The notes under the pieces: model-generated
What the model saw: the letters and a program-made list of their open reading frames with translations, nothing else
Database searches by the model: none
Told to the model about the DNA's origin: nothing
Assembly (NCBI GenBank): GCA_026413945.1
Contig: JAOAJX010000001.1
Coordinates: 62,001 to 126,000 of the forward strand
Source of the DNA: Candidatus Iainarchaeum sp.
Lineage (GTDB): Archaea; Iainarchaeota; Iainarchaeia; Iainarchaeales; DTGL01
DNA: 64,000 nucleotides
Reading direction: 5' to 3'
Made by a program: the position numbers and the translations under genes
Shown: in pieces, positions 23,149-32,259 of the stretch
Layout: each line of letters opens with the position of its first letter
How positions within the stretch are numbered: position 1 is the stretch's first letter

Positions 23149-24870
23149 ATGCAGCTTAGGAAAATATCTTTGTGCTTTATCTTATTTTGTCTGCTTGTGC
23201 AGTGCTTTGCCGAAGTTGACTCTGATAACGATATGGTACCAGATGAACATGAGCTTTTAGACAAAACAGATCCGAACAATGCAGCAGATAATGCCTTGGT
23301 ACTTAAAATCCGTGGCGAAATTGCTTTAGATAAAACCATTTTTATATCAGTTGAGCACCCAGATCTTGGCAAGATGAAAGGTGTTGAATTTTCAATAAAG
23401 ACAAAATCTAAAATAACAAATTTGAATAGCGCTAATTTGGGGGAAGTAGAATATAAGATTGAAGAATCCGGCATTCATTATATAAGCGCAAAAAAAGGAA
23501 ATTTTTATCTAATGCAATATATTATTCCTGCCTGTGGTTATGAACAAAAAGAAAAAAGTTTTGTGCCTTTAGCTGTTCTGTTAACAGTAAATTTTACAAA
23601 TATTATTGTTGCCCTAATATTCTTCGTCTTTTTTATGACACTGCTTAAGGCGTATTTTACAGACTCGGAGGACATAGCGGCACTAATTGCCGGGTTTGGG
23701 GCTTTTAGTATATTTTATGCAAATTATTCTTTGCTATTGCCCATTCTTGCTAAAGAACGCTTGGTTGTTCAGGCATATCTTCTTGTTGAATTTCTTTTTG
23801 GGCTTTTCGCTACAAATCTTGTTAAGACAAGTGCTGCTAAGAGAATTGCTGAAAAAGAGGTGCTTGCTGCGGATAGAAAGCCTTTTTCTTTTGGTGGGCT
23901 TTTTGCAAATCTTTTTATCTGGAAGCGGGATTTGAAGGCCAAAAAAGTTTTTGAAATGAAAAAAGATATTGCTAAAACAAAGGCAAAGCTAGGTAATGCT
24001 ATTATCGAAGCTAGAGCTGCTGAAAGTAAGGAAGTTATTCAGGAAAAGATGGGGGCCATCAGCGAACATATTGAAAACTTGCAAAAAAATCTTATTGAAG
24101 CAAAGCTCATGAAAGACGAGGCAGAGAAAAAAGAGGCAAAAACAATTGATGATCTACGCACTGAAAAAGAACTTGAGCTTATGATTGAAGATATAAGCAA
24201 AGTGCTTGCATCCGAATTGCAAATCAGCGAACTACCTGAAAAGATAGAGCCCATTGAGGAGAAAAAAGGCTTTTTTAGCTTCTTGAAATTGAATAGAAGA
24301 GGCGAATTAAAAAAATTAGAAAAAGCAAATGTTTGCATATCACTATCTGATGTTTATGGCCAGGCACTGAACGCGTCAAACGCATCTTTTTTTATAGGTG
24401 CAAATGAAGTAAAGCCCGTAAAAATTCTTGCTGAGAGGGCTTATTTTTACTTTACGGAAACTGTGGTTGAACTCTATGTGCGCTATCTTGGCTACACTGA
24501 TGCACATAAGATGATTGAAACCAGCGATTCTATGGGGGAAGTTGAGATAAAAATGAAACATTCTTTGCTTCTCAAAATAACTGATGCCGCTGGCAAAGAG
24601 CTCAGGGATGTATTTATAACAATAACCGATGACTCTGGTAAAAAAGTAGAGGATATACAAAAGAACAGCATATGGAAAACTCCTTGTCCGATGAATGCTT
24701 CCGATGGCACAGCTGCGATCGCTCTTAACCCTGCAAACTTAAGGGGCAAGATGTTGAAAGTAAATGTCGTTAGGGCTGGTTTTAAAAATGCAGAATTGCT
24801 TATACCATCGTCAAAGATTTCAACTGAGGAGCAAACAATTAAGGCAATTATGCTCGAAAGAGCAAAGTAA
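23149..24870 (+). CDS. Membrane protein with calcium-binding type motif and coiled coil
   Basis: 573 residues. A signal peptide (LCFILFCLLVQCFA) is followed at once by a thrombospondin type 3-like Asp-rich motif (DSDNDMVPDEHELLDKTDP). An exterior beta domain comes next, then about four transmembrane helices (residues 140-230), then about 130 residues of Glu/Lys coiled coil, and two C-terminal carboxypeptidase-regulatory-like beta domains (VCISLSDVYGQALNASNAS; LLKITDAAGKELRDVFITIT). Convergent with the gene at 24873-26459. The combination looks structural; function unknown. Confidence 0.65.
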   Translation: MQLRKISLCFILFCLLVQCFAEVDSDNDMVPDEHELLDKTDPNNAADNALVLKIRGEIALDKTIFISVEHPDLGKMKGVEFSIKTKSKITNLNSANLGEVEYKIEESGIHYISAKKGNFYLMQYIIPACGYEQKEKSFVPLAVLLTVNFTNIIVALIFFVFFMTLLKAYFTDSEDIAALIAGFGAFSIFYANYSLLLPILAKERLVVQAYLLVEFLFGLFATNLVKTSAAKRIAEKEVLAADRKPFSFGGLFANLFIWKRDLKAKKVFEMKKDIAKTKAKLGNAIIEARAAESKEVIQEKMGAISEHIENLQKNLIEAKLMKDEAEKKEAKTIDDLRTEKELELMIEDISKVLASELQISELPEKIEPIEEKKGFFSFLKLNRRGELKKLEKANVCISLSDVYGQALNASNASFFIGANEVKPVKILAERAYFYFTETVVELYVRYLGYTDAHKMIETSDSMGEVEIKMKHSLLLKITDAAGKELRDVFITITDDSGKKVEDIQKNSIWKTPCPMNASDGTAAIALNPANLRGKMLKVNVVRAGFKNAELLIPSSKISTEEQTIKAIMLERAK

Positions 24871-24872
24871 TG

Positions 24873-26459
24873 TTATTCTTTAAGATTATTATAATACAAG
24901 AAATAATATCTGCTTTTATTGGCGCTTGTGCTACCTTTAACCAAAAACCAAATGGTTGAAAGCTTTGTCTGTTGGTTATAGTTGAGGTCCCAATCTATGC
25001 CTTTTACGAGAAGACTGACTGGCGCCCCTGAACCTAAGCTTGAAACTTCGATAAGTGCCAAGCTTTCAAGATTTAAGTCACAATTTTTACAACCAACTGA
25101 AAGGAACTCAGCATCAAAATTTATGTCTAGCAAGACATTTGTATCTTGCCTTGAAGTTTTACCTGCATTAAAAGCCAGTGGCAAACGATAACTTACATTT
25201 GCTGAAAGCCATTCTTTTTCCTCGATGTTCTTTATTGAAAACTGCACTGTTTTTGGGTTAAATATAAATGCTTGGCTTGCAGATCCTAAGTAGGTTGTTA
25301 CATTTGTGCTCTCTGCATCGCCACTAACTATTGAAAGTTGGCATTCTGGTTCAGTGTAATTTAAGTTAGCGTAAGCTGGTCTATCTTTTCTGTATGGCAA
25401 GAAATCGAAGTAAAGGTAATAAAGCTTTGTTGAGTTTGCTGGAACCGTGCCAGGCATCTGCCATTTAATTATTGCTTTTTTAGATGTTTCAGAATATGAA
25501 ACATGGAAGGGGATTGGCTCCACTTCGTTTGTATCTGGATCATAGTCGACAGGGCTAAAATTCTCATATTCTATGAGTCTAAAGCTATTTTTGTCAAGCT
25601 CTGCTGAAATATTTAGCTTTTGCATTATTTCATTGAGGTCAATTGTTTTTTGTAAAATTGCATTTGTTAGATCGCAGCTCAAAGTGTTTACAGCAATAGG
25701 TATGCGGTAATGCCACCAATAATCATCATCTTTGTTGTAATCCCACCATTCTGCTGAGCTTAGCACACCGATAGAGTCACCAATTTGCCAATTAGTTGCT
25801 GAACTCTGTATGTTAATTTGTATATCGGTGGGCATATCAATCCAAAACTCGTTTGTGTTTGGGAAAAAGATGAAGCTGAAGTTCCTGTCAGGATCACCAA
25901 TTATTATAAGACGATCAGAATTCTTTAGTAAAGACATGTTCATATCAGGATACCTAATTACGATATCTGGTGAGTTTGAATCTATAAAATGAACGCTTGC
26001 AAAAGTATTCGAAACATTTATATCAAAGTATGGGTTCAAAACCCTATATTTGCCTGTGATCAGTGCTTCTGCTTTAAGACTTGTATTTTCATCATACATT
26101 GGTTCTATTAGACCTTTTGGCAATACGTATACGCTATGAATTTCTCCCGTTGGAATGACAAAAAAAAGCCTGTTAAGGTATTGATCAAAAGGCCTACTTA
26201 CAAGATAATTGTAATCAGTATTTACATCAAGTAGCACTGGAAATTGTCTATTACAATCATAACGCTGTGAGTTGCAGTCAGTTTTTAGAAGTATTGCCTT
26301 TGCTTCTATTTTGTTTGCGATATTGTTCATGATATTTTGCATCTCTGTTTCAGTTATTGTTGGAGCATTTATAGACATAAGCCAAGGTATTGCAAAGAAT
26401 AAACCGACGATTAAAAAAACAAATATCACTGAACTTATTATCCAGTCGGTTGATTCCAT
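24873..26459 (-). CDS. Membrane-anchored surface protein with DUF2341-like domains
   Basis: 528 residues. The N-terminal anchor helix (SSVIFVFLIVGLFFAIPWLM) has pilin-like character but no class III cleavage site. The exterior part has two modules of the DUF2341 kind, beginning WWHYRIPIAVNTLSCDLTN near residue 245 and SANVSYRLPLAFNAG near residue 420, each ending in a Lys/Tyr strand such as STKLYYLYFDF or NKSRYYFLYYN. Such domains occur in large archaeal and bacterial surface proteins. Function unknown. Confidence 0.65.
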   Translation of the reverse strand: MESTDWIISSVIFVFLIVGLFFAIPWLMSINAPTITETEMQNIMNNIANKIEAKAILLKTDCNSQRYDCNRQFPVLLDVNTDYNYLVSRPFDQYLNRLFFVIPTGEIHSVYVLPKGLIEPMYDENTSLKAEALITGKYRVLNPYFDINVSNTFASVHFIDSNSPDIVIRYPDMNMSLLKNSDRLIIIGDPDRNFSFIFFPNTNEFWIDMPTDIQINIQSSATNWQIGDSIGVLSSAEWWDYNKDDDYWWHYRIPIAVNTLSCDLTNAILQKTIDLNEIMQKLNISAELDKNSFRLIEYENFSPVDYDPDTNEVEPIPFHVSYSETSKKAIIKWQMPGTVPANSTKLYYLYFDFLPYRKDRPAYANLNYTEPECQLSIVSGDAESTNVTTYLGSASQAFIFNPKTVQFSIKNIEEKEWLSANVSYRLPLAFNAGKTSRQDTNVLLDINFDAEFLSVGCKNCDLNLESLALIEVSSLGSGAPVSLLVKGIDWDLNYNQQTKLSTIWFLVKGSTSANKSRYYFLYYNNLKE

Positions 26460-26525
26460 TTTGGCACCCGTGTAAATAAGTAGCGCTTGTAGTTAAAAAA
26501 TCTTTTCTTGGGCATTAGCCAAAAG

Positions 26526-27125
26526 CTAAATTATCTTTTGTTTCCATAGCTCTTGGAAGAGGTTTGTTGCTGCAAATGCGCTGTTGTCGCAGACAAGATC
26601 TATAACTGTTCTAACCTTGTTGGTGTACTTATAATCAGAATCAGAAACAAAGTCAAGGGGCAAGTCAATGCTATAGAGGCACAAGTTTGTTTTGTCGCCT
26701 GGCATTGCTGCAAGCTTTTCAATTAAGTTAGTGTCCTTTTCAGTAAGATATGCGCAGATTCTCTTTGTCTTTACATTATTGCAATAGTAGCTTAAAGCAC
26801 TATCCAAACAAAAAACGCTGTTATGCTTTATCATTTCCTTCACTGCCTGTGGCGCAATTGAAAGGTTAAATCTTGCGATAATAGTTTTCTCCATAGACCT
26901 ATATGCGGCAATTTCGCTTATTATTGAAAGCGCATCTTTTATGAAATAGCCGTTTTTTCCTTTTTCGATGGAACCTTTTTGCTGGAAGTATTTCACAATC
27001 TTATTAACTTGCCCCAAAGATACTTTTAAGTTTTGGCTCAAAGAAAGCTGTGTAAATTCCTTGCATTCAAGCATCGCATTAACTATGTTGAAGCTCACCG
27101 GCTTGCTGAAATCAAGCGTTGACAT
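26526..27125 (-). CDS. Winged-helix protein, possible transcription regulator
   Basis: 199 residues. Residues 10-75 form a winged helix (FTQLSLSQNLKVSLGQVNKI as recognition segment, KGSIEKGKNGYFIKD as wing). The C-terminal 120 residues, with LDSALSYYCNNV, RICAYLTEKD and VRTVIDLVCDNSAFAATNLF, resemble in outline the C-terminal domain of AbiEi-type antitoxin regulators, but no toxin gene is adjacent. Diverges from the thioredoxin-fold protein at 27205. Confidence 0.55.
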   Translation of the reverse strand: MSTLDFSKPVSFNIVNAMLECKEFTQLSLSQNLKVSLGQVNKIVKYFQQKGSIEKGKNGYFIKDALSIISEIAAYRSMEKTIIARFNLSIAPQAVKEMIKHNSVFCLDSALSYYCNNVKTKRICAYLTEKDTNLIEKLAAMPGDKTNLCLYSIDLPLDFVSDSDYKYTNKVRTVIDLVCDNSAFAATNLFQELWKQKII

Positions 27126-27204
27126 ATTTGGATTTTAACCAAAAAAATATTTAAAATGATGCAATTAATAGTTTTTTTGCTAAAAAGCATTTTAGGGATG
27201 CAAA

Positions 27205-28383
27205 ATGGGTTTTGGATTGAAATTTAGTAGAAGAAATGCATTGATGCTTTTTTTGATAATTCTTACAATGTTTTTTTTGATTTTTTTCGGGACTAGCTTT
27301 ATAGGGTTATTACTCGGAAAAGAAGGGTGGGAAGAAAAGGTTGAAAGTATCGACGAAAAATCGATTATTAATACTGCCCCAGAAGAAATAAAAGCCCATA
27401 TTGAGATCGTTGAAATAACATTGCATGACTGCAATGGCTGCCTAAATTTTGAATATCTAAAAGCCCAGCTCAAAGACATGGACATTCGCTTAGATGAGAA
27501 AAAAATTTATTATCCAGATGATGAGGCAAAAAAATTAATTGGTAAATATTCAATAAAAGCGCTTCCGACAATTATAGTAAGAGGCGACTTTAAAGGCCTC
27601 GATATATTCAAAAATTGGTCTTCTTTTGGCTATGTGCTTAATGATGCCCTTGTCTTTGACAACAATATTCCTGTATACTATGATTTAGATTCCAAGAGAT
27701 TTGTTGGTGCAGTGAGGATAATTGAGCTTGTTGATGGTTCTTGTGAGCAGTGTAAAGAGCCATTTGAGTTGCTTTCAGCACTTACATCTCAATCTGGAAT
27801 AAATGTTGTTGATTTTAAGCGCATAGATGTAAACACTGATGAAGGAAAAGAGCTTGCCAAGAAACATTACATTGATTTTGTGCCTTCTTTGATATTTTCA
27901 AAAGAAATAAGCGATTACAATCTTGGCGAATATATTGGAATTGGCACTTTTGGTCCAGATGGTTCCTTCGTTGTAAGGGAAAAGTTTCCTCCATACAAAG
28001 ACTTGAAAAGCGGCACAGTAAAAGGCCTTTTATATGTTACTATAATAGAGCACAGCTTCTGTTGGGCTTGCCAAGGTGCAAAAGAAATGCTTGCTTTCCT
28101 CAGAAACAACCTTGGATTGAGCTTTAAGGAAATATTAGTATATGATTTCAATTCACCAGAAGCGAAAAAGCTAATTGAAAACTATGGAATTAGTTACATA
28201 CCTGCTGCGCTTGTTTTCGGTGATACCTCTGAGTACAAGCTTTTTTCAGAGCATTGGCCAAAGCTTGGAATTGTGTTCAAAGATGGGGTTTATATGCTTG
28301 ATGATTACAAGCTTCTAGGCGAAGGCTATTACTTTGACTTGAACAGTTATCAGATTTTCCATTATGGGAAACATGAAGGGTAG
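27205..28383 (+). CDS. Membrane-anchored protein with three thioredoxin-fold domains
   Basis: 392 residues. An N-terminal signal anchor (LMLFLIILTMFFLIFFGTSF) is followed by three consecutive thioredoxin-like units. Each has a CxxC pair near a strand end: HDCNGCLNF (about residue 75), GSCEQCKEP (about 184) and SFCWACQGA (about 285). Each is followed by a helix and a cis-Pro-like motif (KALPTIIV, DFVPSLIF, SYIPAALVF). The predicted location is outside the membrane. It likely handles disulfides in the many Cys-containing secreted proteins here. Three active-site pairs in one chain is unusual. Confidence 0.78.
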   Translation: MGFGLKFSRRNALMLFLIILTMFFLIFFGTSFIGLLLGKEGWEEKVESIDEKSIINTAPEEIKAHIEIVEITLHDCNGCLNFEYLKAQLKDMDIRLDEKKIYYPDDEAKKLIGKYSIKALPTIIVRGDFKGLDIFKNWSSFGYVLNDALVFDNNIPVYYDLDSKRFVGAVRIIELVDGSCEQCKEPFELLSALTSQSGINVVDFKRIDVNTDEGKELAKKHYIDFVPSLIFSKEISDYNLGEYIGIGTFGPDGSFVVREKFPPYKDLKSGTVKGLLYVTIIEHSFCWACQGAKEMLAFLRNNLGLSFKEILVYDFNSPEAKKLIENYGISYIPAALVFGDTSEYKLFSEHWPKLGIVFKDGVYMLDDYKLLGEGYYFDLNSYQIFHYGKHEG

Positions 28384-28445
28384 CGAAAAAAATATTAATA
28401 TAGAAGTATATTATAGAAGTAAACAGTTTTGCTGAGAGTGTTTAA

Positions 28446-29738
28446 ATGGCAGTGAATGTAAAGTTGTGCAGCAAAGCATCTCTTCTGCTTGTACTTATTC
28501 TAATATGCGCAAACGCATTTGCAACAGTGCCAAGGTTGCTAACAGTCCAAGGCCGCCTTAAAGACGGCACTGTGCTTGCGCATGGAGACTATAACATGAC
28601 ATTTTACATTTACAATGCCTCTAGCGGCGGCACTTCTCTATGGAGTGAGCAGCATTTCAATGTTCCTGTTGACAGGGGCTACTTTAGTGTCATACTTGGG
28701 GAAAGCAATCCAATAACGCTGCCTTTCACTACACAGTATTGGCTTGCAATAAGAGTAAATAATGAAGCTGAAATGACACCACGCTTAAAGCTGACAAACT
28801 CAAGCTATGCTTTTTATGCAATAGATGCAAATGTAAGCCCTTCGCAATGGATAACCTCGGGAAGCAATATTTATTATAATCTGGGCAATGTTGGAATAGG
28901 AGTGACTTCGCCTTCGTATAGATTAGATGTCAATGGCCCGTTGCGTCTTATGCCTGGCACTGCTCCGACTGGCGCGAATGGTGTGATTTACTATGACACA
29001 AGCACAAACAAATTCAGGTGCTACGAAAATGGTGCATGGGTTAATTGCATAAGCTCTGGTGGCGGCTCAATAATTTCCGCAGGTGACTCAAATGTTGAGG
29101 TTGTCGATGCTGGAGATGGTTATATTGTGCTCAGGGAAGACAATGCTGAAATAATGAGGGTTTCCGGTGGTAATATAGGCATTGGAACAACAAACCCCGG
29201 AACTAAACTTGATGTGTCCGGAGGCAGCATCCGTACTTCCGGGCAATTGATTTCAACAGTTGCAACCGGCACTTCGCCACTAGTTGTTTCCTCTACCACG
29301 GTGGTAACAAATTTAAACGCAGACATGGTGGATGGTTACCATTCATCTTCCTTGGCGAGAGCAAAGACAATATACCTTACAAGTACAACTTTTTATGGTA
29401 ATCATAACTGTGATGATGTGCCCACTAACTGCTGCGCTTCTGGCTACAGGATGTGCAGGTTGGGTGACTTGATGTCATACAGACCTGAACAAGACATAAT
29501 TGAATATAGTGGCACCGGCAGACACACTAGCCCATGGTTGTATGTCAATGGTTGGGTAGATGCAACATATTACAATTGTAATAGCTGGACTTCCAGTGAG
29601 GATGGAGTTTATGGAAGTATTGTGCAGCTCTATGGCCAAAGTGCAACAAAATTAGGCGGTTTTGGTTATTGGAATTATCCTTATTATACACAAGGTTGCT
29701 TATACGCTGCAAGGATTTGGTGCTGCAAAGAAGTATAA
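28446..29738 (+). CDS. Secreted protein with tail-fibre-like repeats
   Basis: 430 residues. Signal peptide (LLLVLILICANAFA). The N-terminal domain has the pattern RLLTVQGRL..GDYNMTFYIY..GTSLWSEQHFNVPVDRGYFSVILG, found in secreted bacterial proteins with fibre repeats. Two fibre-like repeats follow, GNVGIGVTSPSYRLDVNG and GNIGIGTTNPGTKLDVSG, and a NADMVDGYHSSSLA motif as in phage tail fibres. The Cys-rich C-terminal 130 residues (NCCASGYRMCRLGDLMSY) look like a lectin or adhesin head. No terminal S74 chaperone domain is seen. Transfer from bacteria is plausible. Confidence 0.7.
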   Translation: MAVNVKLCSKASLLLVLILICANAFATVPRLLTVQGRLKDGTVLAHGDYNMTFYIYNASSGGTSLWSEQHFNVPVDRGYFSVILGESNPITLPFTTQYWLAIRVNNEAEMTPRLKLTNSSYAFYAIDANVSPSQWITSGSNIYYNLGNVGIGVTSPSYRLDVNGPLRLMPGTAPTGANGVIYYDTSTNKFRCYENGAWVNCISSGGGSIISAGDSNVEVVDAGDGYIVLREDNAEIMRVSGGNIGIGTTNPGTKLDVSGGSIRTSGQLISTVATGTSPLVVSSTTVVTNLNADMVDGYHSSSLARAKTIYLTSTTFYGNHNCDDVPTNCCASGYRMCRLGDLMSYRPEQDIIEYSGTGRHTSPWLYVNGWVDATYYNCNSWTSSEDGVYGSIVQLYGQSATKLGGFGYWNYPYYTQGCLYAARIWCCKEV

Positions 29739-29820
29739 GGCATATAGCTCTAAAACCTCTTTGTTTTTTATAAAAGGCAATTTAATGGGCTTTATTAATT
29801 TTTCCGGTTAAATTTTAAGT

Positions 29821-30753
29821 ATGCCAATAAAGCGCCTTGATCTGAAGCTTGGCTTCAGGTGCAACAACAATTGCCTTAGCTGCCCTCAGGCACATAGGAG
29901 GCATCTTGGTGACTTGCGCCTTGAGGAAATAAAAAAACTTCTTGAAAAAGGCCGTGAGCATGAAGCCAATGAGGTTGTGCTTACAGGCGGAGAGCCAACA
30001 GTAAGGCCTGATATCCTTGAAATAATTGCTTACGCAAAAAAAATTGGCTATGAGTTTATACAGCTTCAGACAAATGCAAGAATGCTCTATTACAAAGAAT
30101 TTTGCGAGAAGCTTGTTGCAGCAGGCATAACTGATTTTGCACCTGCAATCCATGGTCCTAACGCTCAAGTTCACGACTATTTGGTGCAATCTCCAGGAGC
30201 ATTTGAACAAGCAATAAAAGGTGTTAGAAACCTCAAAGAACTGGGCCAATATGTGATAATGAACTCTGTCATAAACAAAATAAACTATGTGCTGCTTCCT
30301 GAAACAGCAAGGCTTTTTGTTGACCTTTGCGTAGACCAATACCAATTTGCATTTATACATTGTGTTGGAAATGCGAAAAAAAATATTGATCTTTTGCTGC
30401 CCAGGAAAAGTGAGGTTAAGCCTTATCTGCACAAAGCGCTTGATATTGGAATAAATGCTGGAATAAAAGTAATGGTTGAGGCATACCCTTATTGCTTTAT
30501 GCAAGGTTATGAAAAGCATTGCTCTGAGCTTTATATGCCAAATGCAGAAATTATGGATGCTGAAGGCATAGTTGAAGATTTTGAAAAGCTTAGGAAAGAG
30601 ACAGGCAAGCTAAAGGGAGAAAATTGCGAAAAATGCCGCTATGACCTTATTTGTGAAGGTCCTTGGAAGGAGTATCCACAAAAATTTGGCTGGAAAGAAT
30701 TTGTGCCTGTTAAAGGCAAAAAGATAATAAGCAAAAAGGAGTTGCTTGGATAA
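29821..30753 (+). CDS. Short radical SAM protein, Hxs-type cluster paralog 1
   Basis: 310 residues. The cluster motif is FRCNNNCLSCPQ near residue 15 (CxxxCxxC), with LTGGEPTVRPD as the SAM-binding GGE motif, LQTNARML, and IHGPNAQVHDYLVQSPGAFEQ. The C-terminal part has PYCFMQGYEKHC and CEKCRYDLICEGPWKEY, a likely auxiliary Fe-S site shared by all short paralogs in this window. It opens the plus-strand operon and overlaps the HxsB-like gene by eight bases. It is probably a peptide-modifying enzyme acting on the HxsA-like protein; the chemistry cannot be read from sequence. Confidence 0.85.
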   Translation: MPIKRLDLKLGFRCNNNCLSCPQAHRRHLGDLRLEEIKKLLEKGREHEANEVVLTGGEPTVRPDILEIIAYAKKIGYEFIQLQTNARMLYYKEFCEKLVAAGITDFAPAIHGPNAQVHDYLVQSPGAFEQAIKGVRNLKELGQYVIMNSVINKINYVLLPETARLFVDLCVDQYQFAFIHCVGNAKKNIDLLLPRKSEVKPYLHKALDIGINAGIKVMVEAYPYCFMQGYEKHCSELYMPNAEIMDAEGIVEDFEKLRKETGKLKGENCEKCRYDLICEGPWKEYPQKFGWKEFVPVKGKKIISKKELLG

Positions 30754-32251
30754 GAGAAATGAGTTAATTGTTTTAAAAAGATTGCTCGCAATTCCTAATA
30801 TGGTTGAGCGCATGAAAGAAAAAAGCATCGACTTTGATTCTTGCTATTTGCTTAATCAATACAACACAAAAAAACTAAGAGATAATGCATATTTGATAAC
30901 AACAGAACATGGCGCATGGGCCTTATTGAACAAAAAACAGTACAATCTGCTAAGGCTACAGCGGCTAAGCAAAGACAGAAAGCTCTTTGATGCGCTTGAG
31001 AAGAAGGGCATAGTGTTAACTGAAAATAATGTACAGAGCATAGTAAAGGCCTATGCTGTGAGAAACTCATTTCTTTTTCAGGGACCGTCATTGCACATAG
31101 TTGTGCCTACGTTGAGATGCAACCAGCGTTGCATATATTGCCATTCAAGAGCAGAGCCAGAAAGCGGCAGGGGCTTTGATATGGACAAAGATACAGCAAA
31201 AGCAGTTGTTGATTTCATCTTCAAGAGCCCTTCAGAGATTCTAATAATAGAGTTTCAGGGCGGCGACTGCCTTCTAAACTTTGAAATAACTGAGTTTATA
31301 ATAGACTATGCAAAAGAGCTTGCAAAAAAACATAAGAAAAAAGTTGGATTTTCAATTGTAACAAACCTCACAAAGATGGATGAAGATATAATAAGAAGCT
31401 TGAAGGAAAGGCACATAATGGGCTTAGCAACCTCCCTCGATGGTCCAAAGTATTTGCATGACAAAAATAGGCGTTATCTCGGTGGCAAAGGCACTTATGA
31501 AGATGTTGTGTATTGGATTAAAAGGATTAAGGAAGAATGGAAATACGATTTCAACCTAAATGCGCTTTGTACAATAACAAGGTACTCTTTACCCTATGGG
31601 AAGGAGATTGTTGATGAGTATTTGCGCCTTGGCTTTGATGGTATTTGGCTCAGGTTTATGAACAATATTGGTTTTGCTGCAGAAGCTTGGGGTAAAATTG
31701 GTTATTCTCCAGAGGAATATCTTGGCTTTTATGAAAATACACTTGATTACATTGTGAGCAAAAACACCAAAGAGAAGCATTTCACTGAGCTTATGGCTTT
31801 GATATTTCTTAAAAAAATACTCGGTGAAAGAGATCCCTATTTTACAGATATCCAAAGCCCTTGTGGAGCAGGAATAGGGCAACTGCTTTACAAATACAAT
31901 GGCGATATACATACGTGCGACGAAGGAAAGCTATTCGAGGAGTTTAAGCTAGGCAATGTTTTTACATCTAAGTATGAGGAAATATTCAAAAATGATACGC
32001 TAACAACAATGATTGATATATCATCAAAAAAGAATTATCTGTGTGATGCATGTATTTGGAGCCCATATTGTGGAATATGTCCGCTGCACACTTATGCAAC
32101 ACAAGGCACAATAGTTTCAAAGCTCGCTTTGGATGAACGATGCAAAATAATGAATGGCCTCATAAGCAGGATCTTCGAGAGGCAGTTGTTCTCAAAAAGG
32201 CACAGGGCTGTTTTCGGGAGATGGGTCGAAAAAGATGTTGTCTTTAAGTAG
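30746..32251 (+). CDS. HxsB-like radical SAM/SPASM maturase
   Basis: 501 residues. The N-terminal 115 residues hold a PqqD/RRE-like domain (YLITTEHGAWALLNKKQYNL) that could bind a leader peptide. Then comes LHIVVPTLRCNQRCIYCHSR (CxxxCxxC), EFQGGDCLLN and a TIM-barrel core. The C-terminal SPASM-type Cys set is CGAGIGQLLYKYNGDIHTCD, then CDACIWSPYCGICPL and ERCK. Layout and the RCNQRCIYC sequence fit HxsB of His-Xaa-Ser systems. The start is TTG with AAAGGAG upstream, inside the previous gene. A prepilin peptidase gene follows after 8 bases. Confidence 0.82.
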   Translation: MDKRNELIVLKRLLAIPNMVERMKEKSIDFDSCYLLNQYNTKKLRDNAYLITTEHGAWALLNKKQYNLLRLQRLSKDRKLFDALEKKGIVLTENNVQSIVKAYAVRNSFLFQGPSLHIVVPTLRCNQRCIYCHSRAEPESGRGFDMDKDTAKAVVDFIFKSPSEILIIEFQGGDCLLNFEITEFIIDYAKELAKKHKKKVGFSIVTNLTKMDEDIIRSLKERHIMGLATSLDGPKYLHDKNRRYLGGKGTYEDVVYWIKRIKEEWKYDFNLNALCTITRYSLPYGKEIVDEYLRLGFDGIWLRFMNNIGFAAEAWGKIGYSPEEYLGFYENTLDYIVSKNTKEKHFTELMALIFLKKILGERDPYFTDIQSPCGAGIGQLLYKYNGDIHTCDEGKLFEEFKLGNVFTSKYEEIFKNDTLTTMIDISSKKNYLCDACIWSPYCGICPLHTYATQGTIVSKLALDERCKIMNGLISRIFERQLFSKRHRAVFGRWVEKDVVFK

Positions 32252-32259
32252 GGGTTTGC

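Noticed and set aside
26526-27125. Toxin-antitoxin system
   Set aside because: The C-terminal part only loosely resembles AbiEi regulators and no nucleotidyltransferase toxin gene is adjacent.
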